Origin: Verrucomicrobiales bacterium
GTDB taxonomy: Bacteria; Verrucomicrobiota; Verrucomicrobiia; Verrucomicrobiales; V1-33
Direction: 5' to 3'
Assembly (NCBI GenBank): GCA_947462995.1
Contig: CANHUG010000007.1
Location: 1 to 33,727 of the forward strand
DNA: 33,727 nucleotides
Shown here: positions 8,298 to 18,316 of the stretch, in pieces
Layout of the letters: the number at the start of each line of letters is the position of its first letter
Numbering within the stretch: position 1 is the stretch's first letter
The notes under the pieces: generated by a model
Database searches by the model: none
Told to the model about the DNA's origin: nothing
What the model saw: only the letters and a program-made list of their open reading frames with translations
Program-made: the position numbers and the translations under genes

Positions 8298-10925
8298 CTA
8301 TTCCTTCCGGAACACTTTGTGCCCGGCGTCTCCGCCCGACAGCAGAAACGCCATCAGGTCCTTCACTTCCTCCCCGTTCATCCCCGCAATCATCCCCGGC
8401 GGCATGATCGACACCGGCGAAAACTCCACGCCCTCCACCTGATCCGCCGCAGCTTTCGTTAGCTCATTCAGGTCAAACGGATTCGACGCCACCGCCACTT
8501 CGTCGTCATTCCGGATGATCAATCGCCCATACAGCGGATCCCCACTCTTCAGCTTCACAATGCTCGCCATATACTGCTCGGAAATCGACGCACTCGGCTC
8601 GCAGATCGCCACCAGTATGTCCCGGATCGCAAACCGGTTGCCCACCGTCCCCAGATCAGGCCCGGAATGCCCGCCCTCCCCGCCAAACCGGTGACACGCC
8701 ACACACAGCCCCGCTGAAAACATCTTCCTCCCGTTCTCGAAATCCCGGCCCCGCAACTCCGCCCCGAACAGCTTCATCGCACTCTCCACCGTCCAATTCC
8801 CCGCAGGCCCCGCAGGCTTCGGCAGCGTCGACAGATCCACCGTCGGAAAATCCGCCAGCATCCCAGCCAGCATCTCCACATCCTTCGTCTCCAGCCGCGC
8901 AATCGCCTCCTTCCGGATCGCCCGGATGAATCCCGCAAAGCTCTTCCCTCCATCCTTCACTAACGCATCATTCAGCCACCCGAAGAAATACTTCCGGTCC
9001 TCCACCGTCCACCCGGCACGGACCCCGCGCAGGCAATACGCATAGTGAATGTTCTTCGTGTTCGGCGTGTTCGCCATCATCTTCAGAATCGCCCCGCCAT
9101 ACTCGTGCCGCCCCAGCATCTCCCGGTCGTACTCCACCACCTCCGCCTTCGCCGCCTTCATCAGCGCCGTCGTCTTCCCCACCACCGACGGCGCATCCAG
9201 CCACGCCAGCAACCGGCACAACTCCGCATTCTCACGGTCGTCCACCGATGGATAGTGCGCATCCAGTCTCCCGATCACCTCCGCCACCTTCTCCTCCGTC
9301 GGCCGCCCCATCCTCAGAAAACACAACCCGTACGCCCTCAACAGCGCCAACCGATCGTCTTTCCCCAGCTCCCCGTACCGCACCTCCCCTAGCTTTTCCA
9401 GCACCCGCCCGCCCTGCCCCTTGTCACCCACCCGGCTCAGCGCAATCGCCCCGTAAATCACCGCCCGCGCATCCTTCTCCCCAAACCAGCGCTCCCGCCA
9501 GCTCTCCGGATCCTGCCACTCCAACGCCACCCTCGCCGCATAACGAATACTCCGGTCCTCATCGGAAAGCCGCGGCCACACCTCCGCCACCGCATCCGCC
9601 CCTCCCGCACCATTCCCGTGCCACCGCTCAAGCCGTTGACGCAACGCCCGCTTCTCCGCCTCCTCCACCCCTCGATTCCTGACAATTCCCTCCCGCTTCC
9701 CTCCCGTGTACCGCACCCGATACAACCGCGACGCCGTCGTCCTCCCGCCCGTCACAAAATACATCGCCCCATCCGGCCCGAACCGCATCGCCGCAATGTT
9801 CAACGGGCTCCCATGCAGAAACTCCATCTTCTTCCCCGTGTAACTCGACCCGCTCTCACTCATCTCCACCGCAAAAATCGTCCCGAACGTCCAGTCACAC
9901 ACAAACAACTTCTCCTGATACTCCGCCGGAAATCCCGACCTATAACCAAAACTGATCCCCGTCGGCGATCCCGGCCCCATGTCCAGTACCGACCCGTTGC
10001 TGTCCGCAAAGTAATCCAGCCACACCCCCGATCCCGACCGCCACCCGAACTCCGCACCCGACGTGATGTGATTGATCCGCGTCGGCCGATACCACGGGCT
10101 CCCCACATCAAACTCCATATCCGAATCATACGTGAACAACTCCCCATCCCGATTCAGCGCCAGATCCACCGAATTCCTGAACCCGGACGCCACCATCGTC
10201 CACTCCTTCCCGTCCGGCGAAATCCGGCACACCCAGCCCCCCGGAGCCTTCAACCCCACCGCATGCCCCATCGGATCCGGAATCGTCCCCGTTAGCGAAT
10301 CCTCTCCCCACACCGGCTTCTGCTTCGAAACCGCCCCCTCCGGAACCCGCGTGAAGTTCCCGCTCACCAGATACAACCCTTTGCCGTCCGCTGTCTCAAT
10401 GATCGAATGCGCCGAATGCTCATACCCCACGTTCAGCTTCTTCAGCATCGTGAACTCGTCGAAACGATCGTCCCCATCCGTGTCCCGGATCCGGTAGAAT
10501 CCCCGCATGTTCGCCAGGTAAAGACTGCCGAACCCATAGTGCAATCCTAGCGCCCCGCCCACCTTCCGCTTCCCCCAATCTATCGGCTCATACGGAAACC
10601 CGGGCAGGCTCTCCACCCGGATCCCAGCTCCCTCCGCAGGCAGGGTCACCCGGAACATCCCCTTGTCGTCCTGATCCGAAACAATCAGCCGCCCCCGCGG
10701 ATCAAACGCCATCGCCACCCACGAACCTTGGCTCGCCGGCACCTCATACAACAGCTCCGCATCAAATCCCTCCCGAATCGTTATCCCCGTGTCCTCGTCC
10801 GTGACCATCCGATCCCCATCACTCCCGGCACTCCATCCCGCAGAAACACAAAACGGCCCCAGCACCAGCGCCCTCAGTACAGTCAGCATTCGATTCGGCA
10901 TCTCCCCTTCTCCGGAAATCCCCAC
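8298..10925 (-). CDS. PVC-type cytochrome c / beta-propeller (membrane-bound dehydrogenase-like) secreted protein
   Basis: N-terminal propeller (GSWVAMAFDPRGRLIVSDQDDKGMFRV), HEAT-like middle, C-terminal heme motif CVACH with GPDLGTVGNRF, IMPPGMI. Confidence 0.88.
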   Translation of the reverse strand: MGISGEGEMPNRMLTVLRALVLGPFCVSAGWSAGSDGDRMVTDEDTGITIREGFDAELLYEVPASQGSWVAMAFDPRGRLIVSDQDDKGMFRVTLPAEGAGIRVESLPGFPYEPIDWGKRKVGGALGLHYGFGSLYLANMRGFYRIRDTDGDDRFDEFTMLKKLNVGYEHSAHSIIETADGKGLYLVSGNFTRVPEGAVSKQKPVWGEDSLTGTIPDPMGHAVGLKAPGGWVCRISPDGKEWTMVASGFRNSVDLALNRDGELFTYDSDMEFDVGSPWYRPTRINHITSGAEFGWRSGSGVWLDYFADSNGSVLDMGPGSPTGISFGYRSGFPAEYQEKLFVCDWTFGTIFAVEMSESGSSYTGKKMEFLHGSPLNIAAMRFGPDGAMYFVTGGRTTASRLYRVRYTGGKREGIVRNRGVEEAEKRALRQRLERWHGNGAGGADAVAEVWPRLSDEDRSIRYAARVALEWQDPESWRERWFGEKDARAVIYGAIALSRVGDKGQGGRVLEKLGEVRYGELGKDDRLALLRAYGLCFLRMGRPTEEKVAEVIGRLDAHYPSVDDRENAELCRLLAWLDAPSVVGKTTALMKAAKAEVVEYDREMLGRHEYGGAILKMMANTPNTKNIHYAYCLRGVRAGWTVEDRKYFFGWLNDALVKDGGKSFAGFIRAIRKEAIARLETKDVEMLAGMLADFPTVDLSTLPKPAGPAGNWTVESAMKLFGAELRGRDFENGRKMFSAGLCVACHRFGGEGGHSGPDLGTVGNRFAIRDILVAICEPSASISEQYMASIVKLKSGDPLYGRLIIRNDDEVAVASNPFDLNELTKAAADQVEGVEFSPVSIMPPGMIAGMNGEEVKDLMAFLLSGGDAGHKVFRKE

Positions 10926-10990
10926 GCGCAGTCAATCCTTCATCCTCCCGGAAACCCGCCCGCTCCGCCGCCCCCAGGTCTACCAACCTC

Positions 10991-13819
10991 TCAGGCCTTC
11001 TCCCGATACAACCCGGGATCGACCGCCATCGCCGCCGCCACCGCGTCAAACCCCGGCAGAAATCCCGCCAGCCTCCCGGCCGCTACCGCAGGCTCCCGCA
11101 CCACACTCCCATAGTCGCAATCCATCGCCGCAATCCCCCTCGCCACCAATCCAGCCCTCACCCGCTGCAACTGCTGCGCAAACACATGCTTCAACCCCGT
11201 CGCACTCCGCATCGCTCCACGCTGCCCACGTCGCTCAATCATCCGCGTCTGCGACGCATGCACTTCCCTCCAGTCACGATTCATGAACACCACCCGGTAA
11301 CGATACCTCCTCCCCTCTCCATCCGCCTCCGGCAGATGCACCAACAGCGGCGCAACAATCTTCACCACCTTGCCACGCGCCAGCGGCATCCACGTCACAT
11401 CCCGCGCCATCCCCATCACCGGCTGATACTCGAGATACCCCCGCGGATTGCTCTCATCCGCCTCCCGCTCCGCATCACTCAACGGCGTCATCCCCCCAGC
11501 CACCAGCATCTGCATCATCAATGACGTCCCGCTCCGCGGCAGCCCCGTCACAATCGTAATCACCTCACCAGCCTCGCCGCACGCCTCAGCCTCGGGAAAC
11601 TCCGGAAACACGCTACGGTCAAAATCCGTCACCACACTCCCGCTCCGCTTCACCATCGCCCGACGCTGCCGCGTCAACTCCGCCGCTCGCGCCTTGAATA
11701 CCGTGTGAAAATACGGATCCGGATGATGAAACCGCGTGATCCGCGCCAGCAGACGGAACGCCCTCACAAATCCAGGCATCAGCCGCACCGCCTCCGCCAG
11801 AGCCTCGCACGCCTCATCATGCTTGCCCTGAAACGCACACGCCGCTCCTATCAGATAATGCGCCTCCGGCTCCTTGTGCGCCAGCGCCACCACCCGCCGC
11901 GCCGCCGCTTCCGACTCCGCCCACTGCCGCAGCCGCGCCTGCCCCCGCGCCAGCCCATGCCACGCCGGGCGCGACTCCGGATCGTCCTCCAGAATCGCCC
12001 TGAACAAACCAACCGCTTCCTCCGTCGCCCCACTCCGCAGCGCCAGCGCCGCACGCCACTGCATCACCTCGTGCTGCCCCCTATCCGCTTTCGGCAATTC
12101 CCCCATCAGCGCCACCACCGCCGCACGGTCCCGCCTCAGCATCGCCCCGCGCACCCGCAGCACCTCCATCGCACCCACCGGAAGCCTCGCCTGCGCCTCC
12201 GCCGTCCGCAATTCCTTCCGACACTGCTTCATCCGCCGCTGAAACCGCTCATGCCGCTCCGGCCTCCGCTCACTAACCTTCAACACCGCCTCCAGCCGCG
12301 CCTTCCGCCTCTGCAGCCTGCCAAACTTCACCCCGTTCAACTCAGCCAGACGCACGCGCAACGCCAGCACTTCATCAATCACCCCGGCAGCCTCCACCGG
12401 CCGCTGCAGCCTCACCAGACTCTCCACCTTCAATAAATGAAACCGGTACTCGTCCGGCCACGCCTTCACCAATCCCTCCGCAATCTCCAGCGCCTCCGCA
12501 AAACACTCCCCATCCACAAACGCCTTCGCAAGATTGTAATCCAGTTCCCGGTTCGTCCGCGCCACCTCCTCTGCCTTCCCTCCCTCCGGTGCCTCCACAT
12601 ACCCTAACGCCACCAGCTGATCCATCCCCGCCCGCACCGAAGCCGGATCCAGCGACCCAGCATCACTGTGCATCCCGGAATGCCCGCTCCGGCTCTCCCA
12701 GCTCGCAATCTTCTCAACCACCGGCACCTCCTCGAAAATCTCCCCCAGCACCCGCCCGTCCATGTCCTCACCCACAGGCAACCCGAACATCGTCAGCACC
12801 GTCGGACACACATCCAGCAGCGACGCCCCACTCACCCGCCCACCACGCCGGATCCCCGGCCCGTGCGCCAGAAATATCCCGTACGGCCGATGCTCATGCG
12901 CTGGCCCCGCAGGCTCCATCGGCAGGTCCTTCGGCCGCAAATGGTCAGGATGAAACCCGTGGTCCGACACCAGCACCACCGTCACATCCTCCCCAGCCAG
13001 ATGCAGCAGCACCCCCAGCATCATGTCGTGAAACCGGTACCCTGCCTCAATCACCCCACGGTACCGCTCGAAATCCTCCTCACTAATCCCTTCCTGCCGC
13101 GGCGGATGATACTTCATGAATCCATGACCAAAATGATCAATCGCATCAAAATACACCCCCATGAAATCCCACGGCTCCTGCCTCAGCAAAAACGTCGCCG
13201 CAGCCTGCACGTTCCCGCAATCCGCAATAATCTTCGCCAGCGACTGCAGCCGCCGATCTTTCTCCTGGTCCACCTCCGCAGCCTTCGGCACAAACGGCAA
13301 CAGATGCTCCGCACCCACATCCGCCTGATGCATCCGCAACGCCGACATCACCTCCACCATCTCCGGCGGATGCACCGTCCCCGCTCCCATCGGCCACTCC
13401 TCTATACTCTTCCCGCTCGACCGCTGATAGTGATTCGACACCATCACCCCATTGATCGGCTCCGCAGGATGACTCGGCCACCAGCCAATCACCATCGACC
13501 GCTTCCCCTCCTGCGTCAGCATGTTCCAGATCGCCTTGCACGACCTCGAAGCCCCCGAAATCGGACGAATCTGCCCAGTCACCGCATCCGCCTCGCTGAA
13601 CCCATGAATCCCATGCTTGTACGGCCGCTTCCCCGTCGCAATCGACGTCCACAGCATCGGCGAATACATCGGCTGCAATGACGCCAGATTACCCGTCACG
13701 CCCCCAGCCACCAACCGACTCAGCGCAGGCATCCGCCCAGCCTCCACCATCGGACCAAGCACTTTCCAATCGGCTGCATCCCAGCCGATCACCAGCACAC
13801 GTCGCTTCGCCATCGCCAC
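10991..13819 (-). CDS. Three-domain protein: alkaline phosphatase superfamily (type I phosphodiesterase-like), TPR region, C-terminal sulfotransferase
   Basis: AP fold: VIGWDAADWKVL, YSPMLWTSIATGKRPYKHGIHGF, DAIDHFGHGFM, VSDHGFHPD. TPR-like helices in the middle. Sulfotransferase: VTGLPRSGTSLMMQML (5'-PSB loop), RDWREVHASQTRM (3'-PB-like), terminal DPGLYR. Confidence 0.87.
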   Translation of the reverse strand: MAMAKRRVLVIGWDAADWKVLGPMVEAGRMPALSRLVAGGVTGNLASLQPMYSPMLWTSIATGKRPYKHGIHGFSEADAVTGQIRPISGASRSCKAIWNMLTQEGKRSMVIGWWPSHPAEPINGVMVSNHYQRSSGKSIEEWPMGAGTVHPPEMVEVMSALRMHQADVGAEHLLPFVPKAAEVDQEKDRRLQSLAKIIADCGNVQAAATFLLRQEPWDFMGVYFDAIDHFGHGFMKYHPPRQEGISEEDFERYRGVIEAGYRFHDMMLGVLLHLAGEDVTVVLVSDHGFHPDHLRPKDLPMEPAGPAHEHRPYGIFLAHGPGIRRGGRVSGASLLDVCPTVLTMFGLPVGEDMDGRVLGEIFEEVPVVEKIASWESRSGHSGMHSDAGSLDPASVRAGMDQLVALGYVEAPEGGKAEEVARTNRELDYNLAKAFVDGECFAEALEIAEGLVKAWPDEYRFHLLKVESLVRLQRPVEAAGVIDEVLALRVRLAELNGVKFGRLQRRKARLEAVLKVSERRPERHERFQRRMKQCRKELRTAEAQARLPVGAMEVLRVRGAMLRRDRAAVVALMGELPKADRGQHEVMQWRAALALRSGATEEAVGLFRAILEDDPESRPAWHGLARGQARLRQWAESEAAARRVVALAHKEPEAHYLIGAACAFQGKHDEACEALAEAVRLMPGFVRAFRLLARITRFHHPDPYFHTVFKARAAELTRQRRAMVKRSGSVVTDFDRSVFPEFPEAEACGEAGEVITIVTGLPRSGTSLMMQMLVAGGMTPLSDAEREADESNPRGYLEYQPVMGMARDVTWMPLARGKVVKIVAPLLVHLPEADGEGRRYRYRVVFMNRDWREVHASQTRMIERRGQRGAMRSATGLKHVFAQQLQRVRAGLVARGIAAMDCDYGSVVREPAVAAGRLAGFLPGFDAVAAAMAVDPGLYREKA

Positions 13820-13823
13820 GGGC

Positions 13824-14612
13824 TCAGGAATCTTCCCGCCCCGCTCGTGCCACCAACCCGCCCATCCCCGCAGCCAGCGCCCCTAGCGTCCTCGCCTGCG
13901 GCTTCCGCCGCCGACTCTGCGCCACCGCCGCCAACCCAGCCAGCAAAACCGCCGCCGCACCCCGCGGCTCCGGCACCGCCGTCGGCCCCACCTCAAACAA
14001 CCGCTGCGCTCCCGAATCCCACCGCAGCCCCGCCACTCCAGCATCATCCGAATACCAGAAATTCACCAGATTGATATAGCCAGGATTCGAACTGATCTCA
14101 AAATCCACCTCGGCAACTCCCATCAGCACATTCCCCCCGGCATCCTTGAACTTCACCGGAATCAGATTCAACCCACCCTCCGCACCCCGTTGGTAACTAA
14201 ACGAAGAACTTAAACTCGAGATTGTGAGGGACCCCGCTGAGAATGCATCGCTCGCAGCAACCGCAAAGTCCGCACCCTTACCTCGCGCATTCAGGAAACT
14301 GATCTCACCCACCCCACTCACTCTAAGGGACCTATACTGGGATACCGTGTACACAGTCCCCGGATTGAATACGCTGGAGGAAGGTCCTGTGTAGTAGCCG
14401 CCAGTCGTGGTTGTAAATCCCGGATCGAAAGAATGAGCCACCTGGATCGACGAGTGCGTACTGAGGGGAAGCTCCTTCGTCCCGTTCACCGCCTGCATCG
14501 AACCCGAGGGGGTAATCGATCACGTCACAATCGCCGCCTTCGTGCTCGCCGCCCCCACAGCAGTAGCTAGTGAAGCAGCAGTCTTCGGACTCAGGATGCG
14601 TTGTGGTTTCAT
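13824..14612 (-). pseudogene. PEP-CTERM domain protein, apparently interrupted by an in-frame TGA after the signal peptide
   Basis: The ATG at 14612 encodes MKPQRILSPKTAASLATAVGAASTKAAIVT, then TGA (14522-14520), then SITPSGSMQAVNGTKEL... in the same frame, through VPEPRGAAAVLLAGLAAVAQSRRRK. The computed 224-aa ORF begins only at the downstream Met (14498). Confidence 0.65.
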
Positions 14613-14713
14613 GCGTTTCGGATCTTCTACCGGGCCTTAGCGGCCAACCCTCTGACCGTCAACGCTTAAAACCCGCACCAAACCCGCCCTGACCCGCCCA
14701 TCTTCCCATCCCC

Positions 14714-15793
14714 TCACATCTTCTCCCACACCGCCGTGAACTCCCGCCGGTTGTACGTCAGATGCGTCACCGCCACCTGACCAAGCCCAACCGCCTGCAC
14801 CAGATGATGCAGCCGCTCGATCAGTAGCGCACTGTCCGCCACACTGAACACGCCCGCCGTCTTCACCGTGAAAATCACCAACCCTCCCTGCTTCAGCACC
14901 GGCAACTGCCTCAGCACCGCCTGCAGCGATTCCTCCGCAGGCCCGTTCATGTCACACAAAATCGCATCCAGCGCCGTCCCCGATGGCGCATTCCACGTCC
15001 TCGTATCCTGAAGATAAAAACGCAGCCCCGGCGTCCCCCGCAGCCTCGGATCCAGCGGCGCCCGGTCCACCGCAATCACCCGATACTTCCGCCTCAATAA
15101 CTCCGACGTCATCCCCCCAGGACTCGCCCCAAGCTCCAGCCAGTGACTCGCCGACCTCAACGGCGGCCGGTACAACCGCAACCAGTGAAGCGCCTCCGCA
15201 ATCTTCGCCCCAGCCCGGCTGATCGTCTCCTCTCCTTCCTGACGAATAAACTTCGTCCCCCCGGGATAAAACCCGTTCGCCTCCCGCGGCGAAATCATCC
15301 CCGCAAACAACCCAGTCGGCCCCACCATGCAATACAGCGTCGGCTTCTCAGGATCCTGACTCTCCGCATCCGCCGCCGGCCGCGCTCCGAACAACTGCAA
15401 GGTCCGCCCACGCAGATTGGACGCCAGTCCCTTGAAAAACGGATCCCGAGCCCCCGAATCCAGCGGCCCCATCAGCACCGCCTGCGGATCCAGCGGCCCG
15501 AACTTCTTCCACAACGCCTGCGCCGCTCGCTCAATAAACCCCTCCATCCCACGCGGCGCACACGGCCACGAATGCTGCACCGGCATCCGCCACGCCACCG
15601 CCAAGGCCGCCGGCCCGCTCCGCATCCGCTCAGGCTGCGCCACCTTCGCCACATGCCACTCCCGACCCAGCGCCGTCGGCCTGACTACCCGCAAATGCTG
15701 CCAAACCGACTCCAACCCGTCCACCAGCACCTCCGGCACACGGAGCAACCAGGCACTGGCAATCGGAGCGTCAGTTTCAGTATCAGCAGACAT
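14714..15793 (-). CDS. FtsJ/RlmM-like SAM-dependent rRNA 2'-O-methyltransferase
   Basis: HWLELGASPGGMTSELLRRKYRVIAVDRAPL, DAILCDMNGPAEESL and LVIFTVKTAG match the Rossmann methyltransferase layout of the RlmM/RrmJ group. Confidence 0.75.
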   Translation of the reverse strand: MSADTETDAPIASAWLLRVPEVLVDGLESVWQHLRVVRPTALGREWHVAKVAQPERMRSGPAALAVAWRMPVQHSWPCAPRGMEGFIERAAQALWKKFGPLDPQAVLMGPLDSGARDPFFKGLASNLRGRTLQLFGARPAADAESQDPEKPTLYCMVGPTGLFAGMISPREANGFYPGGTKFIRQEGEETISRAGAKIAEALHWLRLYRPPLRSASHWLELGASPGGMTSELLRRKYRVIAVDRAPLDPRLRGTPGLRFYLQDTRTWNAPSGTALDAILCDMNGPAEESLQAVLRQLPVLKQGGLVIFTVKTAGVFSVADSALLIERLHHLVQAVGLGQVAVTHLTYNRREFTAVWEKM

Positions 15794-15849
15794 CTCTCAG
15801 CGATGCCCCCCGTTCCCGCCGCATTCAAGCGCCGCCTTCCACATCCGCA

Positions 15850-16911
15850 TCACGGCTCCTCGTCAATCCGCTCGTCCCGCTGGTAAATCGGCAACTGCCG
15901 CGCCGGCACCGTGAACGCCAGAATCATGATCGCCGTCCCATACACCCGCCCGAACCGATTGTCCCGCCACGCCCCGTCATCCCCCTGCTCCGCCAGATAA
16001 TGCGGATACATCCACGTCGCATAATTCCGCCAGTACTTCCCACCCAGCTGGAACATACCCTGCGCATTGTAGTAATTCCCGTAATACTCGAACTCCGCTC
16101 GCTGCAGATCCCGGTAATTCGCCAGAATCCATTCCCCGGCCTTCAGGTTGTCCTCCGACGCATGCCGCCCGCACAGCTCCAGACACAGCAACCCCGCACC
16201 ACTCAGCGAATCCCTATGCTGCTGGCTGTCCATATAACCAAAATGCCCCATCTTCCGCTCGAAGTTCCGGTAAATGTACTGCACCGCCTGCTCAATCGCC
16301 TGCGGCGGCACCGGCGCACCATTCAATCTCGCCGAACGCAACGCCATCAGCGCCCACCCGCTGCACGACAAATCACTGTCCCGCGACCCCGGATGATAGC
16401 GCCACCCGCCCTGGTGCTGCACTTCCTTGTTCACCGCCTGCGCCCTCAGAATAATCCCCATCGCCTTCGGCAACGCCTCGTCAATCCGCTTCTGCCTCGC
16501 CTGATCCACCATCCCTGACACTTCCGAAAGGAACAATGTGCTGATGTTGTGCGCATACATCGGCCCGTTCCCGTGATCCCCATTATCCACAATCCCCTCC
16601 CGACTCGTATGCTGCAGCGCAAAATCAATTCGCCGGTTGATCGCCTCACCATACTTCCCGCGCCCCGGCGTATGCCCCTTCGACAGAAACGCCATCCCCA
16701 CCAGCGACGAAATCCCCGTACTCCGCCCGTGCGACTCCGGAAAGGTCCCGTCCCGCTGCTCCACCGACAGCAGATACTCAAACCCCCGGTCAATCGACTT
16801 GCTCACCTCCGCCTCGTACTTCCGGAACACATCACTCACATCCTGCCCGGACGCCGGCACCAACGCCACCATCAGCACCGCCACTGCCCCGAAGATTGGT
16901 TTCATCATCAT
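15850..16911 (-). CDS. Secreted prenyltransferase/squalene-oxidase-repeat (alpha/alpha toroid) protein
   Basis: Signal peptide MMMKPIFGAVAVLMVALVPASGQ; QRDGTFPESHGRSTGISSLVGMAFLSKGHTPGRGKYGEAINRRIDF, GGWRYHPGSRDSDLSCSGWALMALRSARLNG, YGTAIMILAF. Confidence 0.85.
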   Translation of the reverse strand: MMMKPIFGAVAVLMVALVPASGQDVSDVFRKYEAEVSKSIDRGFEYLLSVEQRDGTFPESHGRSTGISSLVGMAFLSKGHTPGRGKYGEAINRRIDFALQHTSREGIVDNGDHGNGPMYAHNISTLFLSEVSGMVDQARQKRIDEALPKAMGIILRAQAVNKEVQHQGGWRYHPGSRDSDLSCSGWALMALRSARLNGAPVPPQAIEQAVQYIYRNFERKMGHFGYMDSQQHRDSLSGAGLLCLELCGRHASEDNLKAGEWILANYRDLQRAEFEYYGNYYNAQGMFQLGGKYWRNYATWMYPHYLAEQGDDGAWRDNRFGRVYGTAIMILAFTVPARQLPIYQRDERIDEEP

Positions 16912-16939
16912 AATCCCAAAAAAGTTGAATGCCGCCGCT

Positions 16940-18316
16940 TCACTTGCGCTTCCCTTCCTCGCCCTGCGCCGGATCACCACCCGACAACGCCCCGAAATAC
17001 GCCCTCACCAGATCCCGGTACTCCGCAGGCACCCGGTCCCCATCCGCACTCTCCGCCCCCGAAATCACCCCGCGCAGCTTCACCCAGTCCGCCTGCGTCA
17101 ACCCTAGCTTCGCCAGATCCGCAGGCATCTCCATCGCCGCTCCCAGCGGCTGCGGCGCCGCCTTCCCGCCACTCCCCTCACCCCCCGGCTGCGGCTCTCC
17201 CTGCCCTTTCCCTTTGCCCTGGCTCCGGCTGTTGCTGCTCACCTGCGGCTTCCCGCCATTCTGCGGTATCCCCATCGCCTCCGAAGCCGCCGCAGCCGCC
17301 GCCGCCAGCGACTGCGCCGCCTGCGACGCACTCTGCGCCGCATTCCCGCTGTTCGATGCCGAATTGTTAGGCCCCTGCTGACTCCCCTGCTGCGCCGCCT
17401 GCTGCGCCTGCTGCGCCCCCTGCTGCATCGCCTTCGCAGCCTCCCCCAACGCATCCGCCTGCGTCCCCAACGCCCCCGCCAGCGCCGCTAGCGCCCCCGC
17501 CGCATTCTGAAACGACGTCTCCGCCGATTCCGCCTGCGCCGCCGCGGAACTCGCTGCCTGCGCCGCCGCACTCGCAGCACTCGCCGCCTGCGCCGCCGCC
17601 GAACTAGCAGGATTCCCCTGCCCTTCCCCAGCCGGCTGCCCCTGACCCGACTCAGGCGTCCCCTGCGCCCCTTGTGGCTGCCCCTGCGCACCTTCCGGCA
17701 CCGCCCCCTGCCCCTGGCCCGATTCAGCCGAGCCTGGCGCTGCCTCCGGCACCGCCCCCTGCCCCTGCGCCGATTCAGGTGTCCCTTGCGGCGTCCCCGC
17801 TGGCTTCGCCGCCTGCGCCAGCGACGCCGCCGCCTTCGCCGCCTCCGCCGCACCCTGCTGCAATTGCTGGCTCGCCTGCCACGCCGCATCCTGCGCCGCA
17901 CTCGATTGATCAACCTGCTGCGCCGCCTGCTGCTGGAAACCTTCCGCCGCCTTCCCTAGCGCCTCCGCCATCTGCGCCAGCGCCCCCTCCTTCGTCGCCA
18001 ACCCGCTCTGCTCCGCCGCCACAGCCGCCGCCGCCACCAGATCACTGATGTTCCCCTGCTCCTTCGCCAGTGCCTGGGCCTGCTGCACCAGCGCCTGCAC
18101 CTGCTGCTGCGCCTGCCGCAACGCATCCTGCTGCGCCTGGTTGTTCTGCTGCGCCATCTGGTTGTTCAAATTCTGCGCCTGACCCGCCGCCTGCTGCTGC
18201 GCCTGCTGCCAGGCCTGCTGCGCCTGCTGTAGCGCCTGATCCATCTGCTGCCGCGCCTGAGCGCTCAACGGCTGCCCCTCAGGCTGCGCCGCCCCCTCCG
18301 CCACCTCCGCATTCAT
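16940..18316 (-). CDS. Gln/Ala-rich coiled-coil ORF; likely the C-terminal part of the gene at 18313-21513 (frameshift)
   Basis: 458-aa ORF. Its frame upstream of the ATG reads DLAEQLAKEAG, continuing the coiled coil of the upstream ORF. Ends VPAEYRDLVRAYFGALS. Confidence 0.75.
   Translation of the reverse strand: MNAEVAEGAAQPEGQPLSAQARQQMDQALQQAQQAWQQAQQQAAGQAQNLNNQMAQQNNQAQQDALRQAQQQVQALVQQAQALAKEQGNISDLVAAAAVAAEQSGLATKEGALAQMAEALGKAAEGFQQQAAQQVDQSSAAQDAAWQASQQLQQGAAEAAKAAASLAQAAKPAGTPQGTPESAQGQGAVPEAAPGSAESGQGQGAVPEGAQGQPQGAQGTPESGQGQPAGEGQGNPASSAAAQAASAASAAAQAASSAAAQAESAETSFQNAAGALAALAGALGTQADALGEAAKAMQQGAQQAQQAAQQGSQQGPNNSASNSGNAAQSASQAAQSLAAAAAAASEAMGIPQNGGKPQVSSNSRSQGKGKGQGEPQPGGEGSGGKAAPQPLGAAMEMPADLAKLGLTQADWVKLRGVISGAESADGDRVPAEYRDLVRAYFGALSGGDPAQGEEGKRK
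17690..17785. repeat. Near-tandem 51-bp-spaced direct repeat within the Gly/Gln-rich segment
   Basis: tccggcaccgccccctgcccctggcccgattcag (from about 17694) and tccggcaccgccccctgcccctgcgccgattcag (from about 17745). Confidence 0.7.
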
